The notes beneath the pieces were generated by a model that saw only the letters and a program-made list of their open reading frames with translations, was not told where the DNA came from and made no database searches. A stretch of DNA of 64,000 bases from Azospirillum oryzae (lineage in GTDB: Bacteria; Pseudomonadota; Alphaproteobacteria; Azospirillales; Azospirillaceae): assembly GCF_008364795.1 (NCBI RefSeq), contig NZ_VTTM01000010.1, positions 124,001 to 188,000 on the forward strand, read 5' to 3'. Below are positions 27,090 through 35,537 of the stretch, in pieces; within the stretch, counting starts at the first letter, position 1; each line of letters begins with the position of its first letter. Made by a program: the position numbers and the translations under genes.

Positions 27090-27743
27090 TCAGCGCCGCT
27101 CATCCGGGCGGTGCTTCCCCCATTGGGAATCGGTCAGCCGGGGCGCGTCGCGGTCGTCGGATTCATCGCCCGTCTTCCCCTCGCCCGTCTTCCCTTCGCC
27201 GGGCGTAACGTCGCGGTAATCGCCGTCTATGACGCCGGGCACGCCGGGCACGCCGGGGGCGGGACGGAAAGGATCGTCGGCCGGGCGGGGGCCGTCCGCG
27301 CCAAAACCGGGTCCGCCGAACCCCCCGGCTCCGAAATTGCCGGCGCCGGCGCCGAAGCCGGGACGGCCGGCGGTGGTGGTGAAGACCGGCATCCCGGCCC
27401 CCATGCGGCCGAGCAGCCAGCGGCCGATGCCGCGGCGCAGCGGTCCGATCAGCAGGACGATGCCCAGGATGTCGGTCAGGAAGCCGGGGATGATCAGCAG
27501 GATGCCGGCCAGCACGGCGCAGAAGCCGTCCAGAACGGTGCCGATCGGCGCCTCGCCGCGGGCCGCTGCCGCCTGGGCGCGGGTCAGCGAAGCCAGCCCC
27601 TGGTGGCGCACCAGCAGCACACCCACCACCGCCGACAGCGCCAGCAGTCCGATGGTCGGCCCGGCGCCGATCCAATCGCCGACCTGGATGAATCCGACGA
27701 TCTCCAGGATCGGCAGAAGAAGGATCAACAACAGGGGATTCAT
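27090..27743 (-). CDS. fxsA: FxsA family membrane protein
   Basis: A 217-residue inner-membrane protein. The first 110 residues carry about three or four hydrophobic segments with the family pattern (LPILEIVGFIQVG, PGFLTDILGIVLL). The C-terminal half is a long glycine-, proline- and phenylalanine-rich tail that looks disordered. In E. coli FxsA overproduction relieves phage T7 exclusion by the F plasmid; the normal role is unknown. It is divergent from the Tim44-like gene. Confidence 0.88.
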   Translation of the reverse strand: MNPLLLILLLPILEIVGFIQVGDWIGAGPTIGLLALSAVVGVLLVRHQGLASLTRAQAAAARGEAPIGTVLDGFCAVLAGILLIIPGFLTDILGIVLLIGPLRRGIGRWLLGRMGAGMPVFTTTAGRPGFGAGAGNFGAGGFGGPGFGADGPRPADDPFRPAPGVPGVPGVIDGDYRDVTPGEGKTGEGKTGDESDDRDAPRLTDSQWGKHRPDERR

Positions 27744-27827
27744 GGTGTCCTTGCTCTTCGGGCTCGCTGCCCCTATCTAAGTTTGGATAGGTCGTCCGGA
27801 CGAAACACCGGCGGCTGCATCCAATTG

Positions 27828-27851
27828 GCGGTTACTGGTTGCGGTTACTGG
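27828..27851. repeat. Direct repeat in the fxsA/Tim44 divergent promoter region
   Basis: GCGGTTACTGG occurs twice (27828-27838 and 27841-27851), 13 bases apart, in the 220-base gap between divergent genes. The spacing is slightly more than one helical turn, which would suit a regulator binding on one face, but it may be chance. Confidence 0.35.
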
Positions 27852-27963
27852 CGGGCAAGCAACACGTAATGCCGCCCGGCCGCAAGGTCCAGGGGCGGGC
27901 CGGATCCGCCGGCGATTTCGCCCCTGCCATGGGCTTCACGACAAGTCGTTTTGGAAGGAACAG

Positions 27964-28662
27964 ATGATGGGAGACGGGTTCGTGTTCATCGAGATCGTGA
28001 TCTTCGCGATGATCGCGGCCTTCCTCGTTTATCGGCTGCGCAGCGTCCTCGGCCGCCGGACGGGGGAGGAGCGTCAGCGCCCCAACCCCTTCACCGCCGC
28101 TCCGAACCCGGCGAAGCCCGACAATGTCGTGCCCCTGCCGGAGCGCAACCGGCCGCGGCCTGATGTCGCACCCGGCGCGGACGTGACGGTCTCGGACGAG
28201 CCGCTTTCTCTGGCCGCCTCCATCGACCAGCTCCGGACCGCCGATCCGAATTTCGACGAGAAGCATTTCCTGGAAGGCGCCAAGGCGGCCTTCGCCATGA
28301 TCGTCGACGCCTTCGCCCGTGGCGACACCGCGACGCTGCGTCCGCTGCTGGCCGACGACGTCTATGAAAGCTTCGCCCGTGTCATCCGCGACCGTCAGGC
28401 CGCCGGCGAGCAGCACGAGGCCCGCATCGAGATCGTTCGCGAGGCCGAGGTGGTGGAGGCGAAGCTGGATGCCGCCCGGACCGCCCGCGTCACCGTGCGT
28501 CTGGTCACCGATCAGGTGAATGTGGTGCGTGACCGCGACGGCAACGTCATCGACGGCGATCCCAAGGCGTTGGTGGAGAACACCGACGTCTGGACCTTCG
28601 CCCGCAACCTCCGCTCCCGCGATCCCAACTGGGCGCTGGTCGAGGTGCGTCCGGTTCAGTAA
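27964..28662 (+). CDS. Tim44-like domain protein
   Basis: A 232-residue protein with one N-terminal membrane segment (FVFIEIVIFAMIAAFLVYRL), a proline-rich linker and a C-terminal Tim44-like domain (about 85-232, FDEKHFLEGAKAAFAMIVDAF onward). Bacterial members (TimA) are bitopic inner-membrane proteins of unsettled role, related to mitochondrial Tim44. AAGGA precedes two adjacent ATG codons (27964, 27967). mltA follows after 16 bases, a linkage conserved in alphaproteobacteria. Confidence 0.9.
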   Translation: MMGDGFVFIEIVIFAMIAAFLVYRLRSVLGRRTGEERQRPNPFTAAPNPAKPDNVVPLPERNRPRPDVAPGADVTVSDEPLSLAASIDQLRTADPNFDEKHFLEGAKAAFAMIVDAFARGDTATLRPLLADDVYESFARVIRDRQAAGEQHEARIEIVREAEVVEAKLDAARTARVTVRLVTDQVNVVRDRDGNVIDGDPKALVENTDVWTFARNLRSRDPNWALVEVRPVQ

Positions 28663-28678
28663 CGAACGACCAGTGGTA

Positions 28679-29893
28679 ATGACGTTCCACCATCGTCCCG
28701 GTTTCAGCGCCATCGCCCTCTTCGGGGCGGTGGCGTTGCTGTTTTCGGCCTGCGCCCCCAAGGAAGAGGCGAAGCCGACGCCCGACGCCCTGACCCTGAC
28801 ACCGCTGTCCTTCGCCGATTTGGCCGGCTGGCGCACCGACCCGGTGGCACAGGCGGTGTCCGCGCTCGCCCGCTCCTGTGCCCGCTTCAGGACGCAGCCG
28901 GCGGAGCGGTCGGTCGGGCCGGGCGGTGTGGCGGGGACCATCGGCGATTGGCAGGGGCCTTGCGCCCAACTGGCGGATCTGCCGCCCGGCAACGATGCCG
29001 CCGCCCGCGCTTTCTTCGAGGCGAACTTCACCCCCTATGCCGCCGGCAACAACGGCACGCGCGAGGGGCTGTTCACCGGCTATTACGAAGCCGAGCTGGA
29101 AGGCAGCCGCAAGCCGGATCCGGCCTATCCGGTGCCGCTCTATCGCCGGCCGGCCGATCTGGTGATGGTCGATCTCGGCGATTTCTCCGACCGCTGGAAG
29201 GGGGAGCGCACCGCCGGCCGGGTGGTCGACGGCAAGTTGAAGCCCTACGAGGACCGTGCCGCCATCGTCGCGGGCGCGCTCAAGGGCAAGGGGCTGGAAC
29301 TGGTCTGGGTGAAGGACCCGATCGGCGCGTTCTTCCTGCAAATCCAGGGGTCGGGGCGGATCCGGCTCGCCAATGAAGGCGATGGTGGCGGCGAGATGCG
29401 CGTCGGTTACGCCGGCCAGAACGGCCACAAATACGTCGCCATCGGCAAGGAACTGATTGAGCGCGGCGCCCTGAAGCGGGAGGAGGTCTCGCTGCAGACC
29501 ATCCGCGATTGGCTGCTCGCCCATCCCGATCAGGCCGCGGCGGTGATGAACGTCAACCCGTCCTACGTCTTCTTCCAACCGCTGTCGGGCGACGGCCCGA
29601 ACGGCGCGCAGGGCGTGGCGCTGACCCCAGGCCGCAGTCTGGCGGTGGACTCCAAGTTCATGCCCTATGGCGTGCCGGTCTGGCTGGATGCCGAGGACCC
29701 GCTCGATGCCGGGCAGCGATTGCAGCGGTTGCTGGTGGCCCAGGACACCGGCGGGGCGATCCGCGGGCCGGTGCGCGGCGATGTCTTCTGGGGGCATGGC
29801 CCGGAGGCGGAGCAGCGGGCCGGGGTGATGAAAAGCCGGGGAAGCTACGCGCTGCTGCTGCCGAAGAGCGTGAAGGTTGCGGCAGGCGGGTAG
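28679..29893 (+). CDS. mltA: Membrane-bound lytic murein transglycosylase A
   Basis: Cleaves the glycan strands of peptidoglycan. The 404-residue precursor has a lipoprotein signal peptide with lipobox FSAC (Cys25) and MltA and 3D domains: FTGYYEAELEGS, IQGSGRIRL, and the C-terminal QDTGGAIRGPVRGDVFWG with the catalytic aspartate. Start ATG at 28679; an in-frame GTG is two codons upstream. Likely co-transcribed with the Tim44-like gene and acts at the outer membrane. Confidence 0.95.
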   Translation: MTFHHRPGFSAIALFGAVALLFSACAPKEEAKPTPDALTLTPLSFADLAGWRTDPVAQAVSALARSCARFRTQPAERSVGPGGVAGTIGDWQGPCAQLADLPPGNDAAARAFFEANFTPYAAGNNGTREGLFTGYYEAELEGSRKPDPAYPVPLYRRPADLVMVDLGDFSDRWKGERTAGRVVDGKLKPYEDRAAIVAGALKGKGLELVWVKDPIGAFFLQIQGSGRIRLANEGDGGGEMRVGYAGQNGHKYVAIGKELIERGALKREEVSLQTIRDWLLAHPDQAAAVMNVNPSYVFFQPLSGDGPNGAQGVALTPGRSLAVDSKFMPYGVPVWLDAEDPLDAGQRLQRLLVAQDTGGAIRGPVRGDVFWGHGPEAEQRAGVMKSRGSYALLLPKSVKVAAGG

Positions 29894-29909
29894 GGGCCCG
29901 GCTGAGGAA

Positions 29910-29925
29910 TGTTTCACGTGAAGCA
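29910..29925. other. parS: parS site between mltA and hslU (15/16)
   Basis: TGTTTCACGTGAAGCA differs from consensus at one base in the right arm. It is intergenic, 8 kb to the right of the predicted origin, and abuts the hairpin between mltA and hslU. Confidence 0.8.
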
Positions 29926-29953
29926 GGGGGCACCCGAGGCGAGTGCCCCCTGC
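29923..29953. terminator. Hairpin between convergent mltA and hslU
   Basis: An 11-base perfect stem (GCAGGGGGCAC at 29923-29933, GTGCCCCCTGC at 29943-29953) with a 9-base loop lies between the ends of mltA and hslU. It probably terminates both, although neither side has a U-tract. It shares three bases with the parS site. Confidence 0.5.
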
Positions 29954-29957
29954 GTCA

Positions 29958-31301
29958 TCACAGAATGAACTTCGACAGATCTGCGTTCTTCGCCAGACCG
30001 CCGACCCGCTCGCGGACCAGGGCGGCGTCGATGGTGATGGTCTCGCCGGCGCGGTCGCTGGCGGCGAAGCTGATCTCCTCCAGCAGACGCTCCAGAACCG
30101 TGTGCAGGCGGCGGGCGCCGATGTTCTCGACCGAACTGTTGATCTCCGCCGCCAGACGGGCCAGCTCGTCGATGCTGTCGTCGGTGAAGACCAGATCGAC
30201 CTCCTCCGTCTTCATCAGCGCTTTGTACTGGCGGATCAGGCTGGCTTCCGGTTCGGTCAGGATACGCTTGAAGTCGTCCTGGCTCAGCGCCTTCAGCTCG
30301 ACCCGGATCGGCAGGCGGCCCTGCAGCTCAGGCAGCAGGTCGGACGGCTTGGCGATGTGGAAGGCGCCCGACGCGATGAACAGGATGTGGTCGGTCTTCA
30401 CCGGGCCGTGCTTGGTCGACACCGTCGTGCCTTCGATCAGCGGCAGCAGGTCGCGCTGAACGCCCTCGCGGCTGACGTCGGCGCCGCGCGCATCGGAACG
30501 CGCGGAGATCTTGTCGATCTCGTCCAGGAAGACGATGCCGTTCTGTTCGACCGCGCGGATCGCCTCCGCCACTACCTTTTCCTGGTCCAGCAGCTTGTCG
30601 GACTCCTCGGCCATCAGCACGCCGTGGCTTTCGGCCACCGTCATGCGGCGGGTCTTGGTGCGGCCGCCCATCATCTTGCCGAACATGTCGTTCAAGTTCA
30701 GCATGCCCATCTGGGCGCCCGGCATGCCGGGGATGTCGAAGGTCGGCATGGCTCCGGCGCCGGTATCGGCCACCTGGACCTCGATCTCCTTGTCGTTCAG
30801 CGTGCCTTCGCGCAGCATCTTGCGGAACTTGGCGCGCGTCTCCGCACTGGCGCTGTCGCCGCACAGCGCGTCGAGCACCCGCTCCTCCGCCCGCAGTTCG
30901 GCCTTGGCGGCGACCTCCTTGCGCAGGCGCTCGCGGGTCAGGCCGATGGCGGCCTCCACCAGATCGCGGACGATCTGCTCGACGTCGCGGCCGACATAGC
31001 CGACCTCGGTGAATTTGGTGGCCTCCACCTTCAGGAAGGGGGCCTGGGCCAGCCGGGCGAGGCGGCGGGCGATCTCCGTCTTGCCGACGCCGGTCGGGCC
31101 GATCATCAGGATGTTCTTCGGCAACACCTCTTCGCGCAGGCCTTCCGGCAACTGCTGCCGGCGCCAGCGGTTGCGGAGCGCAATGGCGACCGCGCGCTTG
31201 GCGTCGTTCTGGCCGACGATGTAGCGGTCGAGTTCCGAGACGATTTCGCGCGGGCTGAAGGCGGCGCTGTCGGCGGACACGGAGGCGGTCTGAATCGTCA
31301 T
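29958..31301 (-). CDS. hslU: ATP-dependent protease ATPase subunit HslU
   Basis: AAA+ unfoldase that feeds proteins to HslV. The 447-residue protein has Walker A GPTGVGKTE (68-76), Walker B GIVFLDEIDKI, an I-domain between them and the C-terminal tail ending SKFIL, which inserts into HslV. The ATG at 31301 is 5 bases after the hslV stop; the frame is open beyond but lies inside hslV. Confidence 0.97.
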   Translation of the reverse strand: MTIQTASVSADSAAFSPREIVSELDRYIVGQNDAKRAVAIALRNRWRRQQLPEGLREEVLPKNILMIGPTGVGKTEIARRLARLAQAPFLKVEATKFTEVGYVGRDVEQIVRDLVEAAIGLTRERLRKEVAAKAELRAEERVLDALCGDSASAETRAKFRKMLREGTLNDKEIEVQVADTGAGAMPTFDIPGMPGAQMGMLNLNDMFGKMMGGRTKTRRMTVAESHGVLMAEESDKLLDQEKVVAEAIRAVEQNGIVFLDEIDKISARSDARGADVSREGVQRDLLPLIEGTTVSTKHGPVKTDHILFIASGAFHIAKPSDLLPELQGRLPIRVELKALSQDDFKRILTEPEASLIRQYKALMKTEEVDLVFTDDSIDELARLAAEINSSVENIGARRLHTVLERLLEEISFAASDRAGETITIDAALVRERVGGLAKNADLSKFIL

Positions 31302-31306
31302 GGCGC

Positions 31307-31870
31307 TCACAGCTTTTCCAGGGTGACGTTTTCGTTGGTGTAGACGCAGATGCCGGCGGCGATCCTCATCGCCTTGCGCGCCACCGCCTCCGCATCCATC
31401 CCGTCGATGTCGATCAGCGCACGGGCCGCCGACAGGGCGTAGGACCCGCCGGAGCCGATGCCGATCAGCCCGTCCTCCGGCTCCAGCACGTCGCCGTTGC
31501 CGGTCAGCACCAGGCTGACGGTCTTGTCGGCGACGGCCATCATCGCTTCCAGCCGGCGCAGGTAGCGGTCGGTGCGCCAGTCCTTGGCCATCTCGACGCA
31601 GGCGCGGGTCAGCTGTCCGGGATACTGCTCCAGCTTGCCTTCCAGCCGCTCGAACAGGGTCAGCGCGTCGGCGGTGGCGCCGGCGAAGCCCGCCATCACC
31701 GTCCCGCCGGCCAGCCAACGGACCTTGCGCGCGTTGGCCTTCATCACCGTCTGGCCGACCGAGACCTGCCCGTCGCCGGCGATCACCACCTGACCGTTCT
31801 TGCGCACCGACAGGATGGTGGTGCCATGCCATTGGATGGGATCATGTGGATTGGACGCTGGATAGGTCAT
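31307..31870 (-). CDS. hslV: ATP-dependent protease peptidase subunit HslV
   Basis: Proteasome-beta-type peptidase. The 187-residue protein carries the catalytic N-terminal threonine in WHGTTILSVRKNGQV (processing before Thr17) and the GSGGSYALSAARALI segment. The propeptide of about 16 residues is longer than the single Met of E. coli HslV, as in other alphaproteobacteria. hslU follows directly. Confidence 0.97.
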   Translation of the reverse strand: MTYPASNPHDPIQWHGTTILSVRKNGQVVIAGDGQVSVGQTVMKANARKVRWLAGGTVMAGFAGATADALTLFERLEGKLEQYPGQLTRACVEMAKDWRTDRYLRRLEAMMAVADKTVSLVLTGNGDVLEPEDGLIGIGSGGSYALSAARALIDIDGMDAEAVARKAMRIAAGICVYTNENVTLEKL

Positions 31871-31972
31871 GCGGAAACCATGCTGGAAAATGGGGAATGG
31901 CCTGCCGCCCGCTGGAGTGCTGCGTCGATCGGCGCGCGGACACCATTGAATTGTGGCGGCAGGACATCCGGT

Positions 31973-33487
31973 CTATGTGGGAGGGGCGATGTCGCCGTCA
32001 AGAAGTTCGCCGTCTGGCATCTCGTCCTCCCACAGCGGGTCGGGAGGGCTGTTGCGGCGTGATTTGCCCGGCTTGGATGGAGCCGGAGGCTGAACGGCGG
32101 CGACCGGATCCGCCCCCAGCCGGTCGAGCAGCGGGCCGAGCGCCAGGAACTCCACAAGTCCCGCCGGCATGACGGGGGAGCGGCCGGCAGCCGGTGCCAC
32201 GCCGGCCAGTGCGCCGCTTCCGTCGAGCAGCGGGTCGCCGGCTTCCGTCACCGCGGTGAACAGGTCGGCCGAGCCCAGATCCGCCTGGATCAGTGTGCCG
32301 CCACGAGCCTCGTCGGCCGGCAGGCCACCTACGATCCCGGCTATTTCCTTGCCGCGTCCGCCGATGACCGCCCGCACCGGTTCGCTGACGCGCAGGGTCG
32401 CGGTACGTAGGGACAGGGCGGGCAGCCGCGCCGGCACCCGAACCAGGGCAAAGCCGCTGGCCGCGTCGCGCCCGACCACCCAGCCGGTCAGCTCCACGCC
32501 ACGGGCCGGCCGCACCGTAACTGTGGGGTCGGAGCCGGAGAGGGGCGCCAGCAGCACCGCCTGCACCTCGCCGGCGACATCCATTTCTCCGATCACCAGC
32601 CCATGCGATCGGCCAACCGGTATCCTCGCGGGCGTGATCCGGCCGGATCCGGCCCCGCCGCGAAGGAGCAGGCGGCGAAGGGCAGCCTGTGCCGGCGCTG
32701 CGACCGGAGCGGAGGGTGCCGCGTCCGGTGCCGGGTGCGGCGTCAGCGGAGTGGGGCCGGATCCGGCCGGTGCCGCCACGGGAAACACCGTCGACGGCCG
32801 TGCGGCCGGGGAGGGCAGGGCGCCGCCGGACAGCAGGGCGCGGAAACCGGCGTCGGCGGCGAGCGCCTCCACCGCCGCGGCGAATGCCTCCTCGACCAGC
32901 AGGGTCTCGCCCTGGGGCACGCCGCGCTCCTGCGCCGTGGCGCCGGTGGTGACGATGCGGTGGACCAGCCCGTCGCCGCGCGCGTCGTAGACCGTCCATT
33001 CCACCTTGACGCTGCCGGTGCCGGAACTGCCCTTGCTGCTGCCGGTCAACCAATTGGTACGGTGGCACAGCTCCAACTGCACGTCGCGCAGGTCGCCCTG
33101 CACGGTGAAGCGGGCGCGGCTGCGGTTGCCGTCCGGGTTGTCGGGACCGCCGGGCCGGCCGACCACGTCGAAGCCGGCGGCGGTCATCACCTCGGCGAAC
33201 CGCTCGTCGAAGGTGGAGCCGCGCCGCATGTTGACGCCGCTGGTCCAATAGACATCATCATAGGGTGGGGCGCAGTCGATCCCCCAGACATAGCGGCCGA
33301 TCTGCATCCCCCGCCGCATCGACCCGATGGTCAGTTCCCCGAAGCGGAAGGGTGCAGTGGTGCCGGCGGCGACCGGCGGCGCCGTCTTTCCGACCGGCGG
33401 GGGCGGAGACATGCTGCCGCAGCCGGCCGGCAAAAGGCCGAGAAGGAGAATCAGGACTGCGGCGAATGGGCGCGGGTGGGTCGTCAT
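31973..33487 (-). CDS. Lipoprotein with degenerate trypsin-like (S1C) domain
   Basis: A 504-residue predicted lipoprotein: signal peptide with lipobox PAGC (Cys23), a conserved-looking domain at about 45-225, a proline/alanine-rich linker (225-275) and a C-terminal region (about 285-435) that follows the strand pattern of trypsin-like peptidases (GWVVGRDAASGFALVRV, then IQADLGSADLF and TEAGDPLLDGSGALAGVA). The expected triad is not seen: no NAHVV histidine, DLALL becomes GFALV and GNSGGP becomes EAGDPL. It is therefore probably a pseudoprotease with a binding or scaffold role. The tail is acidic. The gene is divergent from hisB. Confidence 0.75.
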   Translation of the reverse strand: MTTHPRPFAAVLILLLGLLPAGCGSMSPPPPVGKTAPPVAAGTTAPFRFGELTIGSMRRGMQIGRYVWGIDCAPPYDDVYWTSGVNMRRGSTFDERFAEVMTAAGFDVVGRPGGPDNPDGNRSRARFTVQGDLRDVQLELCHRTNWLTGSSKGSSGTGSVKVEWTVYDARGDGLVHRIVTTGATAQERGVPQGETLLVEEAFAAAVEALAADAGFRALLSGGALPSPAARPSTVFPVAAPAGSGPTPLTPHPAPDAAPSAPVAAPAQAALRRLLLRGGAGSGRITPARIPVGRSHGLVIGEMDVAGEVQAVLLAPLSGSDPTVTVRPARGVELTGWVVGRDAASGFALVRVPARLPALSLRTATLRVSEPVRAVIGGRGKEIAGIVGGLPADEARGGTLIQADLGSADLFTAVTEAGDPLLDGSGALAGVAPAAGRSPVMPAGLVEFLALGPLLDRLGADPVAAVQPPAPSKPGKSRRNSPPDPLWEDEMPDGELLDGDIAPPT

Positions 33488-33622
33488 AAGCGGATATGCA
33501 CGCAGGAAGTGTGAAAGACTGTACCCCGCACACCCATGTAGGACAATCGTCGGAATGGACAGAGCGCGCATCATTCGTGCCGGATGCTGGCGCGTGCGGA
33601 TGCTTCCTGCTACAAAACCGCC

Positions 33623-34246
33623 ATGGACCAGACCCCCACGAATGGCGGCCGCCGCGCCTCGATCGAGCGGAACACCACGGAGACCCGGATCCGGGTCGCG
33701 CTGAACCTTGACGGCACCGGCGTCTACGACGTCAAGACGGGGGTCGGCTTCCTCGACCATATGCTGGAACAGCTGTCGCGCCACAGCCTGATGGACCTGA
33801 CGGTCCTGGCCGACGGCGACCTGCACATCGACTATCACCACACGACCGAGGACACCGGCATCGCCATCGGCATGGCGGTGGCGAAGGCGCTGGGCGACCG
33901 CAAGGGCATCCAGCGCTACGGCCATTCCTATGTCCCGATGGACGAGACGCTGACGCGGGTGGCGCTGGACTTCTCCAACCGGCCCTACCTGATCTGGAAG
34001 GTGAACTTCACCCGCGACAAGATCGGCGATTTCGACACCGAGCTGTTCCGCGAGTGGTTCCAGGCCTTCGCCATGGCCGCCGGCGTGACGCTGCACGTCG
34101 AGAACCTGTATGGCGAGAACAACCACCATATCGTGGAAAGCTGCTACAAGGCGCTTGCCCGCGCGCTGCGCGCCGGGGTGGAGATCGACCCGCGCAAGCG
34201 CGATGCGGTGCCCTCCACCAAGGGCACGCTCGGCGGATCGCTCTGA
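33623..34246 (+). CDS. hisB: Imidazoleglycerol-phosphate dehydratase
   Basis: Sixth step of histidine synthesis. The 207-residue protein is monofunctional, with the metal-binding repeats FLDHMLEQLSRH, DLHIDYHHTTEDTGI and GENNHHIVES. The ATG at 33623 matches the family N-terminus. It heads the hisB-hisH-acetyltransferase-hisA-hisF-hisE cluster; a hairpin separates it from hisH. Confidence 0.97.
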   Translation: MDQTPTNGGRRASIERNTTETRIRVALNLDGTGVYDVKTGVGFLDHMLEQLSRHSLMDLTVLADGDLHIDYHHTTEDTGIAIGMAVAKALGDRKGIQRYGHSYVPMDETLTRVALDFSNRPYLIWKVNFTRDKIGDFDTELFREWFQAFAMAAGVTLHVENLYGENNHHIVESCYKALARALRAGVEIDPRKRDAVPSTKGTLGGSL

Positions 34247-34277
34247 CGGCGGGGACCTGAAGTCCCCCTCCGCCGTC
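34245..34277 (+). other. Intra-operon hairpin between hisB and hisH
   Basis: GACGGC and GCCGTC with an inner GGGGAC/GTCCCC stem form a strong hairpin that begins at the hisB stop codon. No U-tract follows. It may be an RNA stability or processing element that sets relative levels of hisB and the downstream genes; this is inference. Confidence 0.4.
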
Positions 34278-34300
34278 CTATCGGAAGGTTTGTCACGTCC

Positions 34301-34945
34301 ATGGAAACGGTCGCGCTGATCGATTACGGCTCCGGCAACCTGCGCTCCGCCGCCAAGGCGATCGAGCGCGCGGCCGGCGAAGCCGAAGCCTCCTACAACG
34401 TCCTCGTCACCTCCGACGCCGATGCGGTCCGCCATGCCGACCGCGTGGTGCTGCCCGGCGTCGGCGCTTTCGCCGACTGCAAGCGCGGCCTGTCGGAGGT
34501 TCCCGGCATGCTCGATGCGCTGGATGAGGTGGTGCACCGCCGCGGGCGGCCCTTCCTGGGCATCTGCGTCGGCATGCAGCTGATGGCCGAGCGAGGCCGC
34601 GAGTATGGCGTGACCGAGGGGCTGGGCTGGATCCGCGGCGAGGTGGTGAAGCTGGAGCCGGCGGATCCGGCCCTGAAAATCCCGCATATGGGCTGGAACG
34701 AGCTGAACATCCGCCACCCGCACCCGGTCCTGGCCGGGCTGCCGGAGGGCTGCCACGCCTATTTCGTCCATTCCTACCAGTTCAAGCCGGCCGATCCCGA
34801 CACGCTGATCGCCTCGGCCGATTACGGCGGGCCCTTCGCCGCGGTGGTCGGGCGCGACAATCTGGTCGGCACCCAGTTCCACCCGGAAAAGAGCCAGGCC
34901 ACCGGTCTGGCGCTGATCGCCAATTTCCTGCGCTGGAAGGTCTGA
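34301..34945 (+). CDS. hisH: Imidazole glycerol phosphate synthase, glutaminase subunit HisH
   Basis: Class I glutamine amidotransferase that supplies ammonia to HisF. The 214-residue protein has the nucleophile motif GICVGMQL, the oxyanion strand LPGVGAF and the His-Glu pair in QFHPEKSQ. The start ATG follows GGAAGG. The next gene starts 4 bases after its stop. Confidence 0.97.
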   Translation: METVALIDYGSGNLRSAAKAIERAAGEAEASYNVLVTSDADAVRHADRVVLPGVGAFADCKRGLSEVPGMLDALDEVVHRRGRPFLGICVGMQLMAERGREYGVTEGLGWIRGEVVKLEPADPALKIPHMGWNELNIRHPHPVLAGLPEGCHAYFVHSYQFKPADPDTLIASADYGGPFAAVVGRDNLVGTQFHPEKSQATGLALIANFLRWKV

Positions 34946-34949
34946 CGCG

Positions 34950-35492
34950 ATGGCCGAGATCGCCATCGACAAGGTCGATGCGCTGAAGACCGCCGACCTG
35001 CATGACCTGTGCGACGCGGCCGACGACGCCATCCGCGCCGGCGGCGGTTTCGGCTGGGTCGAGCCGCCGCCGCGCGACGTGATGGAGCGCTTCTGGAAAG
35101 GCGTGCTGGTGGTGCCGGAACGGGTGCTGTTCGTCGCCCGCCTGGACGGGGTGGTGGCCGGATCCGCCCAGCTGGTCAAGCCGCCGCGCAACAACGAGGC
35201 GCAGGCCCACGCCGCCCAGCTGACCACCAGCTTCGTCGCCCCCTGGGCGCGCGGCCATGGTCTTGCCCGCCGCCTGACGCTGGCGGTGGTGGAGGAGGCA
35301 CGCGCCGTCGGCTTCCGGGTGCTGAACCTGGACGTCCGGGTGACGCAGGAGGCGGCCATCGCGCTCTACGAATCGCTCGGCTTCCGGCGCTGGGGCACCC
35401 ACCCCTTCTATGCGCTGGTGCAGGGCCAGCCGCTTGCCGGACATTTCTACTGCAAAGACCTTCAGCCCGATTCCCCGCCGCCCGCCGAATAA
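34950..35492 (+). CDS. GNAT-family N-acetyltransferase inside the his cluster
   Basis: A 180-residue acetyltransferase with motif A VAPWARGHGLARRLT and the usual LYESLGFRRWG segment. Substrate unknown. It is packed between hisH (4 bases) and hisA (45 bases), so it is expressed with histidine genes. From memory, the A. brasilense his cluster has an extra open frame at this position. A direct role in histidine synthesis is not established. Confidence 0.88.
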   Translation: MAEIAIDKVDALKTADLHDLCDAADDAIRAGGGFGWVEPPPRDVMERFWKGVLVVPERVLFVARLDGVVAGSAQLVKPPRNNEAQAHAAQLTTSFVAPWARGHGLARRLTLAVVEEARAVGFRVLNLDVRVTQEAAIALYESLGFRRWGTHPFYALVQGQPLAGHFYCKDLQPDSPPPAE

Positions 35493-35537
35493 CCGACGCT
35501 CAACAACCGCCAGCCACGCCATAGGAAGACGCCCGCG

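Noticed and set aside
28520..28678. Longer start for mltA inside the Tim44-like gene
   Set aside because: The extension overlaps the Tim44-like coding region and would place the lipoprotein signal peptide in the interior of the protein.
33488..35359. Upstream part of a long minus-strand frame that continues into the lipoprotein gene
   Set aside because: Only the part starting at the ATG ending at 33487 has a signal peptide and lipobox. The remainder is antisense to hisB, hisH and the acetyltransferase.
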